Below, piece after piece: positions 1 to 8,317 of a stretch of 64,000 nucleotides of DNA; the stretch's first letter is position 1; each line of letters starts with the position of its first letter. The position numbers were made by a program, and so were the translations under genes. The notes under the pieces were generated by a model, which worked only from the letters and a program-made list of their open reading frames with translations, did no database searches and was not told the DNA's origin. Source of the stretch: Winogradskya humida (GTDB taxonomy: Bacteria > Actinomycetota > Actinomycetes > Mycobacteriales > Micromonosporaceae); assembly GCF_016862215.1 (NCBI RefSeq), contig NZ_BOMN01000059.1, positions 1-64,000 on the forward strand. The letters run 5' to 3'.

Positions 1-71
1 CGTCGACCATGTGCATCTTGCCGCGCGTACCGACGATCTCCAGAGCGGTTTCCGCGGTAGGTCCACGCCCG
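1..71. other. Left window edge, no gene called
   Basis: These 71 bases lie downstream of the MarR gene on the minus strand. One minus-strand frame reads like protein (TAETALEIVGTRGKMHMVD), but no start codon or ribosome site precedes it and the window ends. It could be a partial neighbouring gene; nothing firmer can be supported. Confidence 0.2.
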
Positions 72-545
72 CTATCGGGCGGCGATCGCGGCGGCGATGC
101 GGCTGAGCTGGTCGACCTGCTCGGCGGTCAGGCGGTCGAAGACAAGCTCGCGAACATCTCGCACATGCCGCGGAGCGAGTCGCTGAACGCTGGCATATCC
201 CTCGGCTGTGAGCGTAGCCATGATGACCCGTTTGTCGTCCGTGGCCGGGTGGCGCAGCACCCACCCCCGTTTCTCCAGCCGCCCGATCAGGTGGGACAGC
301 CGCGACGGCGAAAGGTCGGCCTCGGCCGCGATGGCCGTCATCTTCAGCGACCGCCCGGGCGCCTCGGACAGGAACGCCATCACGTTGTACTCGACCAGAA
401 CCAGATCGTCCGCCTGTCGCAGCAACCCGTCGAACGCCGATGGCAGCCGCAGGAGCACACGCAACAGCTGCCGCCAGGCCTCCTGCTCCGACTCGGTCAG
501 CCAGGCGACGTCCGCCGTGTCCGGGAGGGGTTGCGAGTCAGCCAC
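72..545 (-). CDS. MarR-family transcriptional regulator
   Basis: A 157-residue winged-helix regulator of usual MarR length. The central part (about residues 50-110) carries the recognition helix (EADLSPSRLSHLIGRLEKRG) followed by the wing with the family hallmark D-x-R (TDDKRV). Flanking helices would form the dimer interface. It starts with GTG at 545 and is divergent from the NAD(P)-binding protein gene at 626. The 80-bp gap holds two identical perfect palindromes that are the obvious operators, so it probably represses itself and the neighbour until a small ligand, possibly phenolic or an oxidant, binds. The ligand cannot be told from sequence. Confidence 0.9.
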   Translation of the reverse strand: MADSQPLPDTADVAWLTESEQEAWRQLLRVLLRLPSAFDGLLRQADDLVLVEYNVMAFLSEAPGRSLKMTAIAAEADLSPSRLSHLIGRLEKRGWVLRHPATDDKRVIMATLTAEGYASVQRLAPRHVRDVRELVFDRLTAEQVDQLSRIAAAIAAR

Positions 546-564
546 CCCGCCATCTTACCAAGTA

Positions 565-578
565 TTTGAACGTTCAAA
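565..578. promoter_or_regulatory. MarR operator copy 1
   Basis: Perfect 14-bp palindrome TTTGAACGTTCAAA in the divergent MarR/NAD(P)-binding intergenic region. An identical copy sits 31 bp away, close to three helical turns. It is placed to cover the MarR promoter. Confidence 0.75.
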
Positions 579-595
579 GGAAAAGGGTTACAGTG

Positions 596-609
596 TTTGA
601 ACGTTCAAA
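596..609. promoter_or_regulatory. MarR operator copy 2
   Basis: Second identical copy of palindrome TTTGAACGTTCAAA, just upstream of the AGGAGG ribosome site (615-620) of the gene at 626. A bound repressor here would block transcription or early elongation of that gene. Confidence 0.75.
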
Positions 610-625
610 GAATTAGGAGGCCGTC

Positions 626-1246
626 ATGAAGATCGCCGTACTGGGCTCAACCGGCAAAACCGGCCGTCTTCTTGTCAGCGAGGCCCTGCGTCAGGGCCAC
701 GACGTGGTGGCGATAGCGCGCACGCCGGCCAAGCTCGTCGACCTCGAGCACGAACGTCTCACCGTCATCGCCGCGGACGTCTTTGCCCCGGCCGGATTCG
801 CAGCCGCCACGCAGGATGCCGGCGCCCTCGTCAGCGCGCTCGGCACCGCACGCGGTGGTGACGTCACCACCCTGACCGCGGGAGCGGATGCGGTCGCCGC
901 GCTGCGCCTGCCGAAGGTCGTCTGGCTGGGTTCGCTCGGTCTCGGCGCGACCGGAGGATCCGCGGGACCCCTCTTCACGCCGCTGTTCAATCTGGTGCTC
1001 CGCAAAGAGATCCCCGCCAAGACCGCCGCGGAGAACACTATCCGCGCCGCAGGCGGAACCGTCGTGCACGCCCCGATCCTGGGCGGCAACGAACCCAAAG
1101 GCACGTTCGAACTCGTCCCAGCGGCCACCTACCGCCCACCCCTGATGTTCCCGACGATCACCCGAGCGGACGTGGCCGCCCTGATGATCGAAGAGGCTGC
1201 CAAATCCCGCTTCGGCAACGAAACGGCGGTCTTCGCCCGGAGGTAA
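626..1246 (+). CDS. NAD(P)-binding NmrA/SDR-like protein
   Basis: A 206-residue atypical short-chain dehydrogenase-like protein. The N-terminus has the Rossmann glycine motif GSTGKTGR (residues 7-14), and the fold continues to the strand ending in WLGSLGLGA, as in NmrA-like NAD(P)H-binding proteins (YwnB/BVR-B type). There is no clear Tyr-x-x-x-Lys active site, so it may sense or use NAD(P)H rather than act as a classical SDR. An AGGAGG ribosome site lies six bases before the ATG. It is divergent from and probably controlled by the MarR regulator through the two palindromes. The substrate is unknown. Confidence 0.8.
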   Translation: MKIAVLGSTGKTGRLLVSEALRQGHDVVAIARTPAKLVDLEHERLTVIAADVFAPAGFAAATQDAGALVSALGTARGGDVTTLTAGADAVAALRLPKVVWLGSLGLGATGGSAGPLFTPLFNLVLRKEIPAKTAAENTIRAAGGTVVHAPILGGNEPKGTFELVPAATYRPPLMFPTITRADVAALMIEEAAKSRFGNETAVFARR

Positions 1247-1253
1247 AGACTCG

Positions 1254-1286
1254 GGCCCGGCCCACCCGGTAGGGGTGAACCGGGCC
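1254..1286. terminator. Bidirectional terminator between convergent genes
   Basis: Arms GGCCCGG-CC-CACCC and GGGTG-AA-CCGGGCC form a 7+5 bp stem with a two-base internal loop. It lies between the stop of the NAD(P)-binding gene and the stop of gluD, which converge. Confidence 0.55.
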
Positions 1287-1323
1287 TGGCGCCAAAAGAG
1301 CGGGAAGGTCCGGAAGAGCTGGA

Positions 1324-2208
1324 TCAGATCGTGGCTGCCCCGTCGACGACCGTGCCCGGCGTGGCTGCGGCGGCCTTGGGGCTGCGGGGAGCGCGCCCGG
1401 TGCGGCGGGTGCGTCGCTCCAGGTAGCCCGCGAAGAACGTCAGGGAGGCGTTCAGAATGATGTAGATGATCGCCGCGACGATCGCTGCGGCCACCGTGTT
1501 GCCGAAGTTGGCGCCGAGGGTGTTGACGCCGTCCTGCAGCAGCTCGGTGTAGCCGATGATGTAGCCCAGTGCGGTGTCCTTGACCAGCACGACCAGCTGG
1601 CTGACGATCACCGGGAGCATCGCCCGGGCGGCCTGCGGGATCAGGATCTCGCGCATGACGAGGTTCTTGCGCATGCCGATCGCGTAGCCGGCCTCGCTCT
1701 GGCCGGTCGGCACCGACTTGATGCCCGCGCGGAAGGCCTCGGCGAGGACCGACCCGTTGTAGAGGGTCAGGCTGATCACGACGGCCCAGAACGGGGGCAT
1801 GGGTTCTTCGGTGAGGAACGGGATGCCGAAGAAGATGAAGAACATCATGAGCAGTAGCGGCACGGCTCGGAAGAATTCGACCACGGCGCCGGCCGGGATG
1901 CTCAGCCACCAGTGGTCGGAGAGCCGCCCGACGGCGAAGATGATGCCGAAGACCAGCGAGAGCACCATGGCGACCGCGGCCGCGCTGATCGTGCCCCAGA
2001 GGCCGGGGAGGATGTACGACGTCCAGGTCTCGCCCTCGAGGAACGGCTTCCAGAGCGGTCCGGCCCACTGGTTCTTGTCGTCGAACTTCGTGTAGATCCA
2101 ATAGAGCACGGCGAGCATGGCGATGCCGAGGACGACCGTGAGGATCCGGTTGCGGATCTTGGCGCGGGGGCCGGGGTGGTCGTAGAGGACCGCGTCGGTG
2201 ACGCTCAC
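1324..2208 (-). CDS. gluD: Amino acid ABC transporter permease GluD
   Basis: A 294-residue inner-membrane permease of the His/Glu/Gln ABC family with a short cytoplasmic N-terminus, a first membrane segment (ILTVVLGIAMLAVLYWIY) and the usual permease core including the EAA loop (EAGYAIGMRKNLVMREIL) that contacts the ATPase. The GTG at 2208 overlaps the gluC stop by four bases (GTGA), showing translational coupling; the longer upstream reading frame is rejected because it lies over gluC. With GluC it would form the heteromeric channel for glutamate or a related amino acid. It is the last gene of the operon. Confidence 0.9.
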   Translation of the reverse strand: MSVTDAVLYDHPGPRAKIRNRILTVVLGIAMLAVLYWIYTKFDDKNQWAGPLWKPFLEGETWTSYILPGLWGTISAAAVAMVLSLVFGIIFAVGRLSDHWWLSIPAGAVVEFFRAVPLLLMMFFIFFGIPFLTEEPMPPFWAVVISLTLYNGSVLAEAFRAGIKSVPTGQSEAGYAIGMRKNLVMREILIPQAARAMLPVIVSQLVVLVKDTALGYIIGYTELLQDGVNTLGANFGNTVAAAIVAAIIYIILNASLTFFAGYLERRTRRTGRAPRSPKAAAATPGTVVDGAATI

Positions 2209-2879
2209 CGCTTCACCGCCAGTCGGTTGGCCAGCCAGCCGAAGGCGTAACCGGTGGGGATCAGGAAGATGGCGAACGTACCCGCGAAGACGAAGAAGAT
2301 CGGGAAGACCGCGTCGCCGTTGGCGTTGATCAGTTCCTTCATCGCCGACGAGGATTCCATCAGGCCGATGGTGCCGACGATGGTGGCATTCTTCGCCAGG
2401 GCGATGAAGATGCTGCCCAGTGGCGCGACGACCGCGCGGCCGGCCTGCGGCAGGATGATCAGGGTCAGCGTCTGGATGAACGACATCCCGATCGCGCGGG
2501 CGGCTTCGGCCTGTCCGACGGGGACGGTGTTGATGCCGGAGCGGATCGCCTCGCACACGAACGCGGCGGTGTAGACCGAGAGGCCGATCACGCCGAGCCA
2601 GTAGTTGTTCGTGTCGATGTCGTCGGACAGTTCCAGGCTGAGCGCGGAATACAGGCCGAAGTAGCAGAAGAACACGATCAGCGTCAGCGGCGTGTTCCGG
2701 AACGTGTTGACCCAGGCCGTACCGAAGCCACGCAGGACCGGGATGGGGGAGACCCGCATGCCGGCGAGCAGCACGCCGAGCACCAGGGCACCTACCGTGG
2801 CCGCGGCCGTGAGTTTCAGGATCCAGAGGAACCCGGTCACGTACGTGTCGATGTTGGCTGAATCCGAGAAGACGTCCAT
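2205..2879 (-). CDS. gluC: Amino acid ABC transporter permease GluC
   Basis: A 224-residue permease with five predicted membrane segments and an EAA loop (QAEAARAIGMSFIQTLTLII) typical of polar amino acid transporters. It lies downstream of the binding protein GluB with an 83-bp spacer containing a strong hairpin, and overlaps gluD by four bases. Gene order A-B-C-D, the sequence type and the paired permeases match the gluABCD glutamate uptake operon of corynebacteria and other actinomycetes. The exact substrate is inferred, not proven. Confidence 0.9.
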   Translation of the reverse strand: MDVFSDSANIDTYVTGFLWILKLTAAATVGALVLGVLLAGMRVSPIPVLRGFGTAWVNTFRNTPLTLIVFFCYFGLYSALSLELSDDIDTNNYWLGVIGLSVYTAAFVCEAIRSGINTVPVGQAEAARAIGMSFIQTLTLIILPQAGRAVVAPLGSIFIALAKNATIVGTIGLMESSSAMKELINANGDAVFPIFFVFAGTFAIFLIPTGYAFGWLANRLAVKR

Positions 2880-2915
2880 CGCCCTCGCTTCCTCGCGACG
2901 CTGGAGGGGGAAAGC

Positions 2916-2950
2916 AGGGGCGGAGCCGGCGTGGTGCCGGCCCCGCCCCT
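2916..2950 (-). terminator. Intercistronic hairpin between gluB and gluC
   Basis: Arms AGGGGCGG-A-GCCGGC (2916-2930) and GCCGGC-C-CCGCCCCT (2936-2950) pair with one mismatch around a five-base loop. A stable hairpin after a binding-protein gene usually protects that part of the mRNA or partly terminates transcription, so that more binding protein than permease is made. No U-tract follows, so partial attenuation or 3' protection is more likely than full termination. Confidence 0.55.
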
Positions 2951-2962
2951 CCTAGGAGAAAA

Positions 2963-3817
2963 TCAGGCGCAGTTGGTGAGCTTGGTGACGTCGAGCTCGG
3001 GAGCCGGCGTGCCGCTCTTGCCGAGCGTGTTGTTCCACGCCGCCGTGTAGGAGCCGTCCGTGGCGGACGCCTTCAGGATCTCGTTGATCTTGTTGCAGCC
3101 CTCGGTGTCGGACTTCTTGACGCCGATGCCGTACGGCTCGTCGGAGAACTTCTTGCCGACGACCTTGAACTTGCCCGCGTACTGATCCTGGGCGGCGTAA
3201 CCGGCGAGGATGATGTCGTCGGTCGTGACCGCGTCGACCGAGCCCGCGGCGAGTGCGGTGACGCACTTGGAGTAGGAGTCGAACTGCTGGAGCTTCGCGT
3301 CCTTGTAGTCGGTCTGGATCCGCTTGGCCGGCGTGGAGCCGGAGACGGAGCAGACCTTCTTGCCGGCGAGCGTCTCGGGGCCGGTGATGGTCGAGGCGAT
3401 CGGGACGAGCAGGTCCTGACCGGCGACGTAGTACGGGCCGGCGAAGTTGACGACCTTCTTGCGCTCGTCGTTGATCGTGTAGGTCGCGATGACCACGTCG
3501 ACCTGGCCCTGCTGGATGAACGGCTCCCGGTTGGCGGAGACGGTCGTCTTGTACTCGATGCCGGTCTCGGGCACGCCGAGGCCCTTGGCGACGATCTTCG
3601 CGATCTCGATGTCGAAGCCGGCGTAGGTGCCACCGGTCTGCAGGCCGAGACCGGGCTGGTCGGCCTTCACGCCGAAGACCAGCTTCTTGTCCTTGCTCGC
3701 CTTGCCGACGATGCCGCTGGCCGAACCCGACCCACTGTCGTCGCCGCCGCCACATGCCGCCGCGGCCATTGCCAGGGCGAAGACCCCGGCCATCGCAGTC
3801 AAACGGGTGATGCGCAT
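2963..3817 (-). CDS. gluB: Glutamate-type ABC transporter binding lipoprotein GluB
   Basis: A 284-residue extracytoplasmic solute-binding protein of family 3. The ATG at 3817 follows a GAGGAG ribosome site and gives a lipoprotein signal peptide with the lipid-modified cysteine at residue 22 (AMAAAACGGG). Mature features include the start of lobe 1 (KLVFGVKADQPGL) and the FDIEIAKIVAKGLG segment typical of the family. It captures the amino acid outside the membrane and delivers it to GluCD. It lies downstream of gluA with a spacing of about 107 bp, so it may have extra promoter activity. Confidence 0.92.
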   Translation of the reverse strand: MRITRLTAMAGVFALAMAAAACGGGDDSGSGSASGIVGKASKDKKLVFGVKADQPGLGLQTGGTYAGFDIEIAKIVAKGLGVPETGIEYKTTVSANREPFIQQGQVDVVIATYTINDERKKVVNFAGPYYVAGQDLLVPIASTITGPETLAGKKVCSVSGSTPAKRIQTDYKDAKLQQFDSYSKCVTALAAGSVDAVTTDDIILAGYAAQDQYAGKFKVVGKKFSDEPYGIGVKKSDTEGCNKINEILKASATDGSYTAAWNNTLGKSGTPAPELDVTKLTNCA

Positions 3818-3924
3818 CGTCACGCTCCTCTTACTGAAAAATTGCAGATCAAACTGAAGTGGACGTCCTCGTCCGCAGACGCCACAAGGCATCTGTCGGA
3901 ACAACGAAGCTCTGTATCCAGAAC

Positions 3925-4671
3925 TCAGTGGGTGAGGATTTTTGAGAGAAAGTCCTTGGCGCGGTCGCTCTTCGGGCTGGCGAAGAACTCGGCCGGCGCG
4001 GCCTGCTCCACCAGCTGGCCGTCGGCCATGAAGACCACCCGGTCGGCTGCGGCACGGGCAAAACCCATCTCGTGGGTGACGACGACCATGGTCATCCCCT
4101 CGCGAGCGAGGGAGGTCATGACGTCGAGCACCTCGCCGACCATCTCCGGGTCGAGCGCGCTGGTCGGCTCGTCGAAGAGCAGCGCCTTGGGCTGCATGGC
4201 GAGGGCGCGCGCGATGGCGACCCGCTGTTGCTGACCACCGGAGAGCTGCGCGGGGTACTTCTCCGCCTGTGCCGCGATGCCGACCCTTTCGAGCAGGCTC
4301 ATCGCCCGTTCGCGTACGGCTGCGGACTTCTCTCCGCGAACCTTGATCGGACCCAGCATGACGTTCTGCAGGATGGTCTTGTGTGCGAAGAGGTTGAAGG
4401 ACTGGAAGACCATGCCCACTTCGCTGCGCAGTCGCGCGAGCGCCTTGCCCTCCGCGGGCAGCGGCTGACCGTCGAAGGTGATCGACCCGCCGCTGATCGG
4501 CTCGAGGCGGTTGATCGCGCGACAGAGCGTGGACTTACCCGACCCCGAAGGTCCGATCACGACGACCACCTCACCGCGATCCACGGAGAGGCTGACATCC
4601 TGCAGGACGTGCAGGGGGCCGAAGTACTTGTTAACGCCTTCGAGGACGATGAGAGGCTCGCTCGTCGTCAC
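3925..4671 (-). CDS. gluA: Amino acid ABC transporter ATP-binding protein GluA
   Basis: A 248-residue ABC ATPase with Walker A GPSGSGKST, Q-loop MVFQSFNLFAHKT, signature LSGGQQQR, Walker B ALLFDEPTSALDPE and the H-loop VVTHEMGFA. Length and sequence fit the GlnQ/GluA class that powers import of polar amino acids. It is the first gene of the minus-strand operon gluABCD and starts with GTG at 4671 with only a weak ribosome site. Its promoter should lie between 4672 and 4800, where I see no clear operator. Confidence 0.93.
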   Translation of the reverse strand: MTTSEPLIVLEGVNKYFGPLHVLQDVSLSVDRGEVVVVIGPSGSGKSTLCRAINRLEPISGGSITFDGQPLPAEGKALARLRSEVGMVFQSFNLFAHKTILQNVMLGPIKVRGEKSAAVRERAMSLLERVGIAAQAEKYPAQLSGGQQQRVAIARALAMQPKALLFDEPTSALDPEMVGEVLDVMTSLAREGMTMVVVTHEMGFARAAADRVVFMADGQLVEQAAPAEFFASPKSDRAKDFLSKILTH

Positions 4672-4804
4672 CGTCTGACCACCGTCCTGTCTGTGGGGGC
4701 ATCACTCTGATGGGGTCACTCTATTGGCGCAGTTGTATCGGAACGCGTCGAGAATGGTCACGGAGCAGTAACACCGCGGCTGCGGACCGGAAGGGATGTC
4801 CACG

Positions 4805-5299
4805 ATGAGCGGTATGGCAGACACCGACCCGACCGACGGGCTCTGGAACTGGTGTGCCGCCGGGACCCTCGATGCGGCACTTGTCCGTGACGCCGTTTCC
4901 GGCGCCCTGCAGCGACCTGTGATGACCCTGGACGCCCCCGTGGGCGACGCCGTCCTCTGCGACGTCTGGCATGTCGGGGGCGACTTCCCGACATTGATTG
5001 ACTGCTACATGGCCCCGGGCGACGTGGCGGAGGCGACCATCGCCAGCGCCGTCGCGGTCCGGCTCGGTGCCGACCTCCTGCTCCCGGACGACACCCTCAA
5101 TCCCACCCGATATGTACGCGCTGAGCCCGATGGCACACTCCGACCCGTACACGTGGAGGAGACCGAGACCGACGACGGCACGGAGCGGAGCCACGTGCGC
5201 GTCTGCACCGGTTCCGACCCCGCCTGCGCCGCCGGCCCCGGTTGCTCGCGATCGAGGTGGAAACCGGAGCGGCCTCCGGGGAGACCCGCGGCGGCTTAG
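4805..5299 (+). CDS. Hypothetical protein
   Basis: A 164-residue soluble protein I do not recognise. I chose ATG 4805 over ATG 4796 because the GGAAGGG sequence ending at 4795 is then correctly spaced. The N-terminal 110 residues look like a folded alpha/beta domain (LCDVWHVGGDFPTLIDCYM); the C-terminal 50 residues are acidic, then rich in Cys, Arg and Pro and probably disordered. It ends 21 bp upstream of miaB on the same strand and may share a transcript with it. No function is proposed. Confidence 0.6.
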   Translation: MSGMADTDPTDGLWNWCAAGTLDAALVRDAVSGALQRPVMTLDAPVGDAVLCDVWHVGGDFPTLIDCYMAPGDVAEATIASAVAVRLGADLLLPDDTLNPTRYVRAEPDGTLRPVHVEETETDDGTERSHVRVCTGSDPACAAGPGCSRSRWKPERPPGRPAAA

Positions 5300-5320
5300 G
5301 GACTACCCTGGTCAATTGCC

Positions 5321-6847
5321 ATGACTGACATTTCGCAGAGCACCGAGCCCCGCACGCCCGCTGTCCCCGGCACGTCCGCCGATCCCCGGACGTATGACGT
5401 GCGCACCTACGGCTGCCAGATGAACGTGCACGACAGCGAGCGCATCTCCGGCCTGATGGAGGACGCGGGCTACGTCCGTGCCGCCGACGCCGACGCGGCC
5501 GACATCGTGGTCTTCAACACGTGCGCCGTCCGGGAGAACGCCGACAACCGCCTCTACGGCAACCTCGGCCACCTGCGGCCCACCAAGCTGAAGAACCCCG
5601 GCATGCAGATCGCCGTCGGTGGCTGCCTGGCGCAGAAGGACCGCGGCGACATCGTCAAGCGCGCACCCTGGGTCGATGTCGTCTTCGGCACCCACAACAT
5701 CGGCTCGCTGCCGACGCTGCTGGAGCGGGCCCGGCACAACCAGGAGGCCGAGGTCGAGATCCTCGAGTCGCTCGAGGTCTTCCCGTCGACGCTGCCGACC
5801 AAGCGCGAGTCGACCTACGCGGGCTGGGTCTCCATCTCGGTGGGCTGCAACAACACGTGCACGTTCTGCATCGTGCCGTCGCTGCGCGGCAAGGAGAAGG
5901 ACCGCCGCCCCGGCGAGATCCTGGCCGAGGTCGAGGCGCTGGCCCGCGAGGGTGTCCTCGAGGTCACGCTGCTCGGGCAGAACGTCAACTCCTACGGCGT
6001 GGAGTTCGGCGACCGGCTCGCGTTCGGCAAGCTGCTGCGCTCCACGGGCACCATCGAGGGCCTGGAGCGGGTCCGGTTCACCAGCCCGCACCCGAAGGAC
6101 TTCACCGACGACGTGATCGCCGCGATGGCCGAGACGCCGAACGTCTGCCACTCGCTGCACATGCCGCTGCAGTCCGGCTCCGACCAGGTGCTGAAGGCGA
6201 TGCGCCGCAGCTACCGCTCGGAGAAATACCTCGGCATCATCGACAAGGTCCGGGCCGCCATGCCGGATGCCGCGATCACCACCGACATCATCGTGGGCTT
6301 CCCCGGCGAGACCGAGGACGACTTCCAGCGCACCCTCGACGTCGTGCGTCAGGCCCGCTTCTCCAGCGCCTTCACGTTCCAGTATTCGAAGCGCCCCGGC
6401 ACGCCCGCCGCGACCATGGACGGCCAGCTGCCGAAGGAGGTCGTCCAGGAGCGCTACGTACGCCTGATCGAGGTGCTCGAAGAGATCAGCTGGGCGGAGA
6501 ACAAGCGCCTGGTGGGGGAGAAGGTCGAGGTCCTGGTGGCCGTCGGCGAGGGCCGCAAGGACGAGCGCACCGGCCGGCTCAGTGGCCGCGCCCGCGACGG
6601 CCGGCTGGTCCACTTCGCCACCGGCGACACGACCACCCGCCCGGGCGACATCATCGAGACCGTCATCACGTATGCGGCCCCGCACCACCTCAACGCCGAC
6701 GGCGCTCCGCTGAGCCACCGCCGCACCCGCGCGGGTGACGCGTTCGAGGCGGGCCGCACCCCGAAGCTCCCCGGCGTCTCCCTCGGCCTGCCCACGATCG
6801 GCGTCCCGGCCCCGCTGCCCGCCGCCGACGGTTGCGCCGTCCGGTAG
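5321..6847 (+). CDS. miaB: tRNA-2-methylthio-N6-dimethylallyladenosine synthase MiaB
   Basis: A 508-residue radical-SAM methylthiotransferase that adds the 2-methylthio group to i6A37 of tRNAs reading UNN codons, acting after MiaA. The N-terminal UPF0004 domain supplies three cysteines for one iron-sulfur cluster (TYGCQMNVHDSER, FNTCAVREN, GGCLAQK), and the central domain has the radical-SAM motif CNNTCTFCIVP. A TRAM domain follows around residues 390-450, then a 50-residue Pro-rich tail. miaA lies 3 kb downstream. The last eight codons and stop (6824-6847) are duplicated exactly in the following intergenic DNA. Confidence 0.96.
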   Translation: MTDISQSTEPRTPAVPGTSADPRTYDVRTYGCQMNVHDSERISGLMEDAGYVRAADADAADIVVFNTCAVRENADNRLYGNLGHLRPTKLKNPGMQIAVGGCLAQKDRGDIVKRAPWVDVVFGTHNIGSLPTLLERARHNQEAEVEILESLEVFPSTLPTKRESTYAGWVSISVGCNNTCTFCIVPSLRGKEKDRRPGEILAEVEALAREGVLEVTLLGQNVNSYGVEFGDRLAFGKLLRSTGTIEGLERVRFTSPHPKDFTDDVIAAMAETPNVCHSLHMPLQSGSDQVLKAMRRSYRSEKYLGIIDKVRAAMPDAAITTDIIVGFPGETEDDFQRTLDVVRQARFSSAFTFQYSKRPGTPAATMDGQLPKEVVQERYVRLIEVLEEISWAENKRLVGEKVEVLVAVGEGRKDERTGRLSGRARDGRLVHFATGDTTTRPGDIIETVITYAAPHHLNADGAPLSHRRTRAGDAFEAGRTPKLPGVSLGLPTIGVPAPLPAADGCAVR

Positions 6848-6873
6848 CAGCCGACGGTTGCGCCGTCCGGTAG
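6824..6873 (+). repeat. Duplicated 3' end of miaB
   Basis: A 24-bp sequence starting GCCGACGGTTGCGCC and ending with the TAG stop codon occurs at 6824-6847 (end of miaB) and identically at 6850-6873, a 26-bp period. A shorter echo, CCGGTAGAA, follows. The second copy is outside the gene. Confidence 0.9.
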
Positions 6874-6891
6874 AACCGGTAGAACTGGTGC

Positions 6892-7353
6892 ATGGGGGAT
6901 ACACCGACACTGTGGGAATGGGCCGGCGGCACCGCGGCCTTCGAGCGGCTGACCGAGGCCTTCTACGCGAGGGTGGTCGAGGACGACCTGCTCGGGCCGC
7001 TGTTCGCCCGGATGGATCCGGAGCACGCCCGCTACGTGGCGATCTGGTTCGCGGAGGTCTTCGGCGGCCCGACGACGTACACCGATGAGCACGGGGGTTA
7101 TCCCCACATGGTCGCCAAGCACATCGGCATGGCGATCACCGAGCCCCAGCGGCGCCGCTGGGTCAACCTGATCCAGGACGCCGCCGACGAGGCCGGGCTG
7201 CCCGGCGATCCTGAGTTCCGCGCGGCGTTCCTCGGGTACGTCGAATGGGGCACCCGGCTGGCCCACCAGAATTCACAGCCCGGGGCGGAAGTGTTCATGG
7301 ACGCACCCGTACCGCACTGGGGATGGGGAGTCGCACCGCCCTACCAGGGATGA
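6892..7353 (+). CDS. Truncated haemoglobin, group II (TrHbO-like)
   Basis: A 153-residue globin of the 2-over-2 class. Visible features are the B-helix tyrosine (LTEAFYARVVEDD), the proximal histidine region HGGYPHMVAKHIG, and the group II tryptophan at G8 (RRRWVNLIQ). The C-terminus extends about 25 residues beyond the globin core and ends in aromatic residues (HWGWGVAPPYQG). Such proteins bind O2 or NO and are linked to oxygen delivery or peroxide and NO protection; the exact role here is inferred. It starts at ATG 6892, 45 bp after miaB, and is followed within 8 bp by the dehydratase gene. Confidence 0.88.
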   Translation: MGDTPTLWEWAGGTAAFERLTEAFYARVVEDDLLGPLFARMDPEHARYVAIWFAEVFGGPTTYTDEHGGYPHMVAKHIGMAITEPQRRRWVNLIQDAADEAGLPGDPEFRAAFLGYVEWGTRLAHQNSQPGAEVFMDAPVPHWGWGVAPPYQG

Positions 7354-7360
7354 TGGTCCC

Positions 7361-8314
7361 GTGGATCTTGATTTTGGGGACGTGCTCGCGGCTCGCGAAG
7401 TGGTTTACCGGCACCTGCCGCCGACCCCGATGTGGTCCTATCCCGTCCTGAACGAGACGGTCGGTGCCACGGTGTTCGTCAAGCACGAGAACGCGCAGCC
7501 GGTCGGTGCCTTCAAGGTGCGTGGCGGGCTCACCCTGCTCGACGCGATGTCGCCGGACGATCGCAAACGCGGCATCGTTACGTGGTCGACCGGTAACCAC
7601 GCGCAGTCCCTGGCCTATGCGAGCTCCGTTTTCGGCGCCGCCTGCACGGTGGTCATGCCGGGAACTGCCAGCACTGCCAAAGCCGCAGCCGTACGAGGCC
7701 ACGGCGCCGAAGTCGTCCTGACCGGTGACGATCTCGAGGCGGCCCAGCGCTACGCCGAGGCGCTGGCCGACCGGACCCGGGCGCGCCTGGTCAGCCCCGG
7801 TGACACGCCGGAACTGCTCGCCGGGGTCGGCACCCTCTACCTGGAGATCCTCGAGGCGGAGCCCGAGCTCGACGCGATCGTCGTGCCGATCGGCAGCGGC
7901 ACGGGCGCGGGCGCTGCCACCGTGGTCGCCCGGGAGCTGGCACCGGCCTGCAAGGTCTACGGCGTGCAGTCGGCGAGCTCGCCGGCGGCGTACGACTCCT
8001 GGCAGGCGGGGGAGCTCGTCAACCGGCCGAACCGCACGCGGGTGGCGGGCCTGGCGACCGGGCGCGGTTACGAGCTGCCGCAGCGCCTCCTGCGTACCGG
8101 CCTGGCCGATTTCCTGCTCGTCACCGACGATGAGATCGACGCTGCCCGGCGCCGGCTGGCGGCCGATGCGCACACCCTCGCCGAGGGAGCCGGCGCGGCA
8201 GCCCTCGCCGCCGTCCTGGGCCGCCCTGACCTCTTCGAGGGCCGGAGGGTGGCCGTGGTGTGCACCGGTGGCAACGCGGACGCCACAGAGCTCTCAGGGC
8301 TCTCGGGGCTGTAA
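7361..8314 (+). CDS. PLP-dependent threonine/serine dehydratase family protein
   Basis: A 317-residue fold-type II PLP enzyme, the length of catabolic threonine dehydratases without the regulatory ACT domain. The PLP lysine lies in AFKVRGG, the asparagine loop is STGNHAQSLA, and the phosphate loop is PIGSGTGAGA. The expected reaction is deamination of Thr or Ser to a 2-oxoacid, though a racemase role is possible in this family. It starts with GTG 7361, eight bases after the globin stop, so both are probably one transcript, and ends at a strong bidirectional terminator. Confidence 0.85.
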   Translation: MDLDFGDVLAAREVVYRHLPPTPMWSYPVLNETVGATVFVKHENAQPVGAFKVRGGLTLLDAMSPDDRKRGIVTWSTGNHAQSLAYASSVFGAACTVVMPGTASTAKAAAVRGHGAEVVLTGDDLEAAQRYAEALADRTRARLVSPGDTPELLAGVGTLYLEILEAEPELDAIVVPIGSGTGAGAATVVARELAPACKVYGVQSASSPAAYDSWQAGELVNRPNRTRVAGLATGRGYELPQRLLRTGLADFLLVTDDEIDAARRRLAADAHTLAEGAGAAALAAVLGRPDLFEGRRVAVVCTGGNADATELSGLSGL

Positions 8315-8317
8315 AAA

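Noticed and set aside
9..569. Plus-strand frame opposite the MarR gene
   Set aside because: Shadow of MarR; sequence is Arg/Gln/Pro-rich without motifs.
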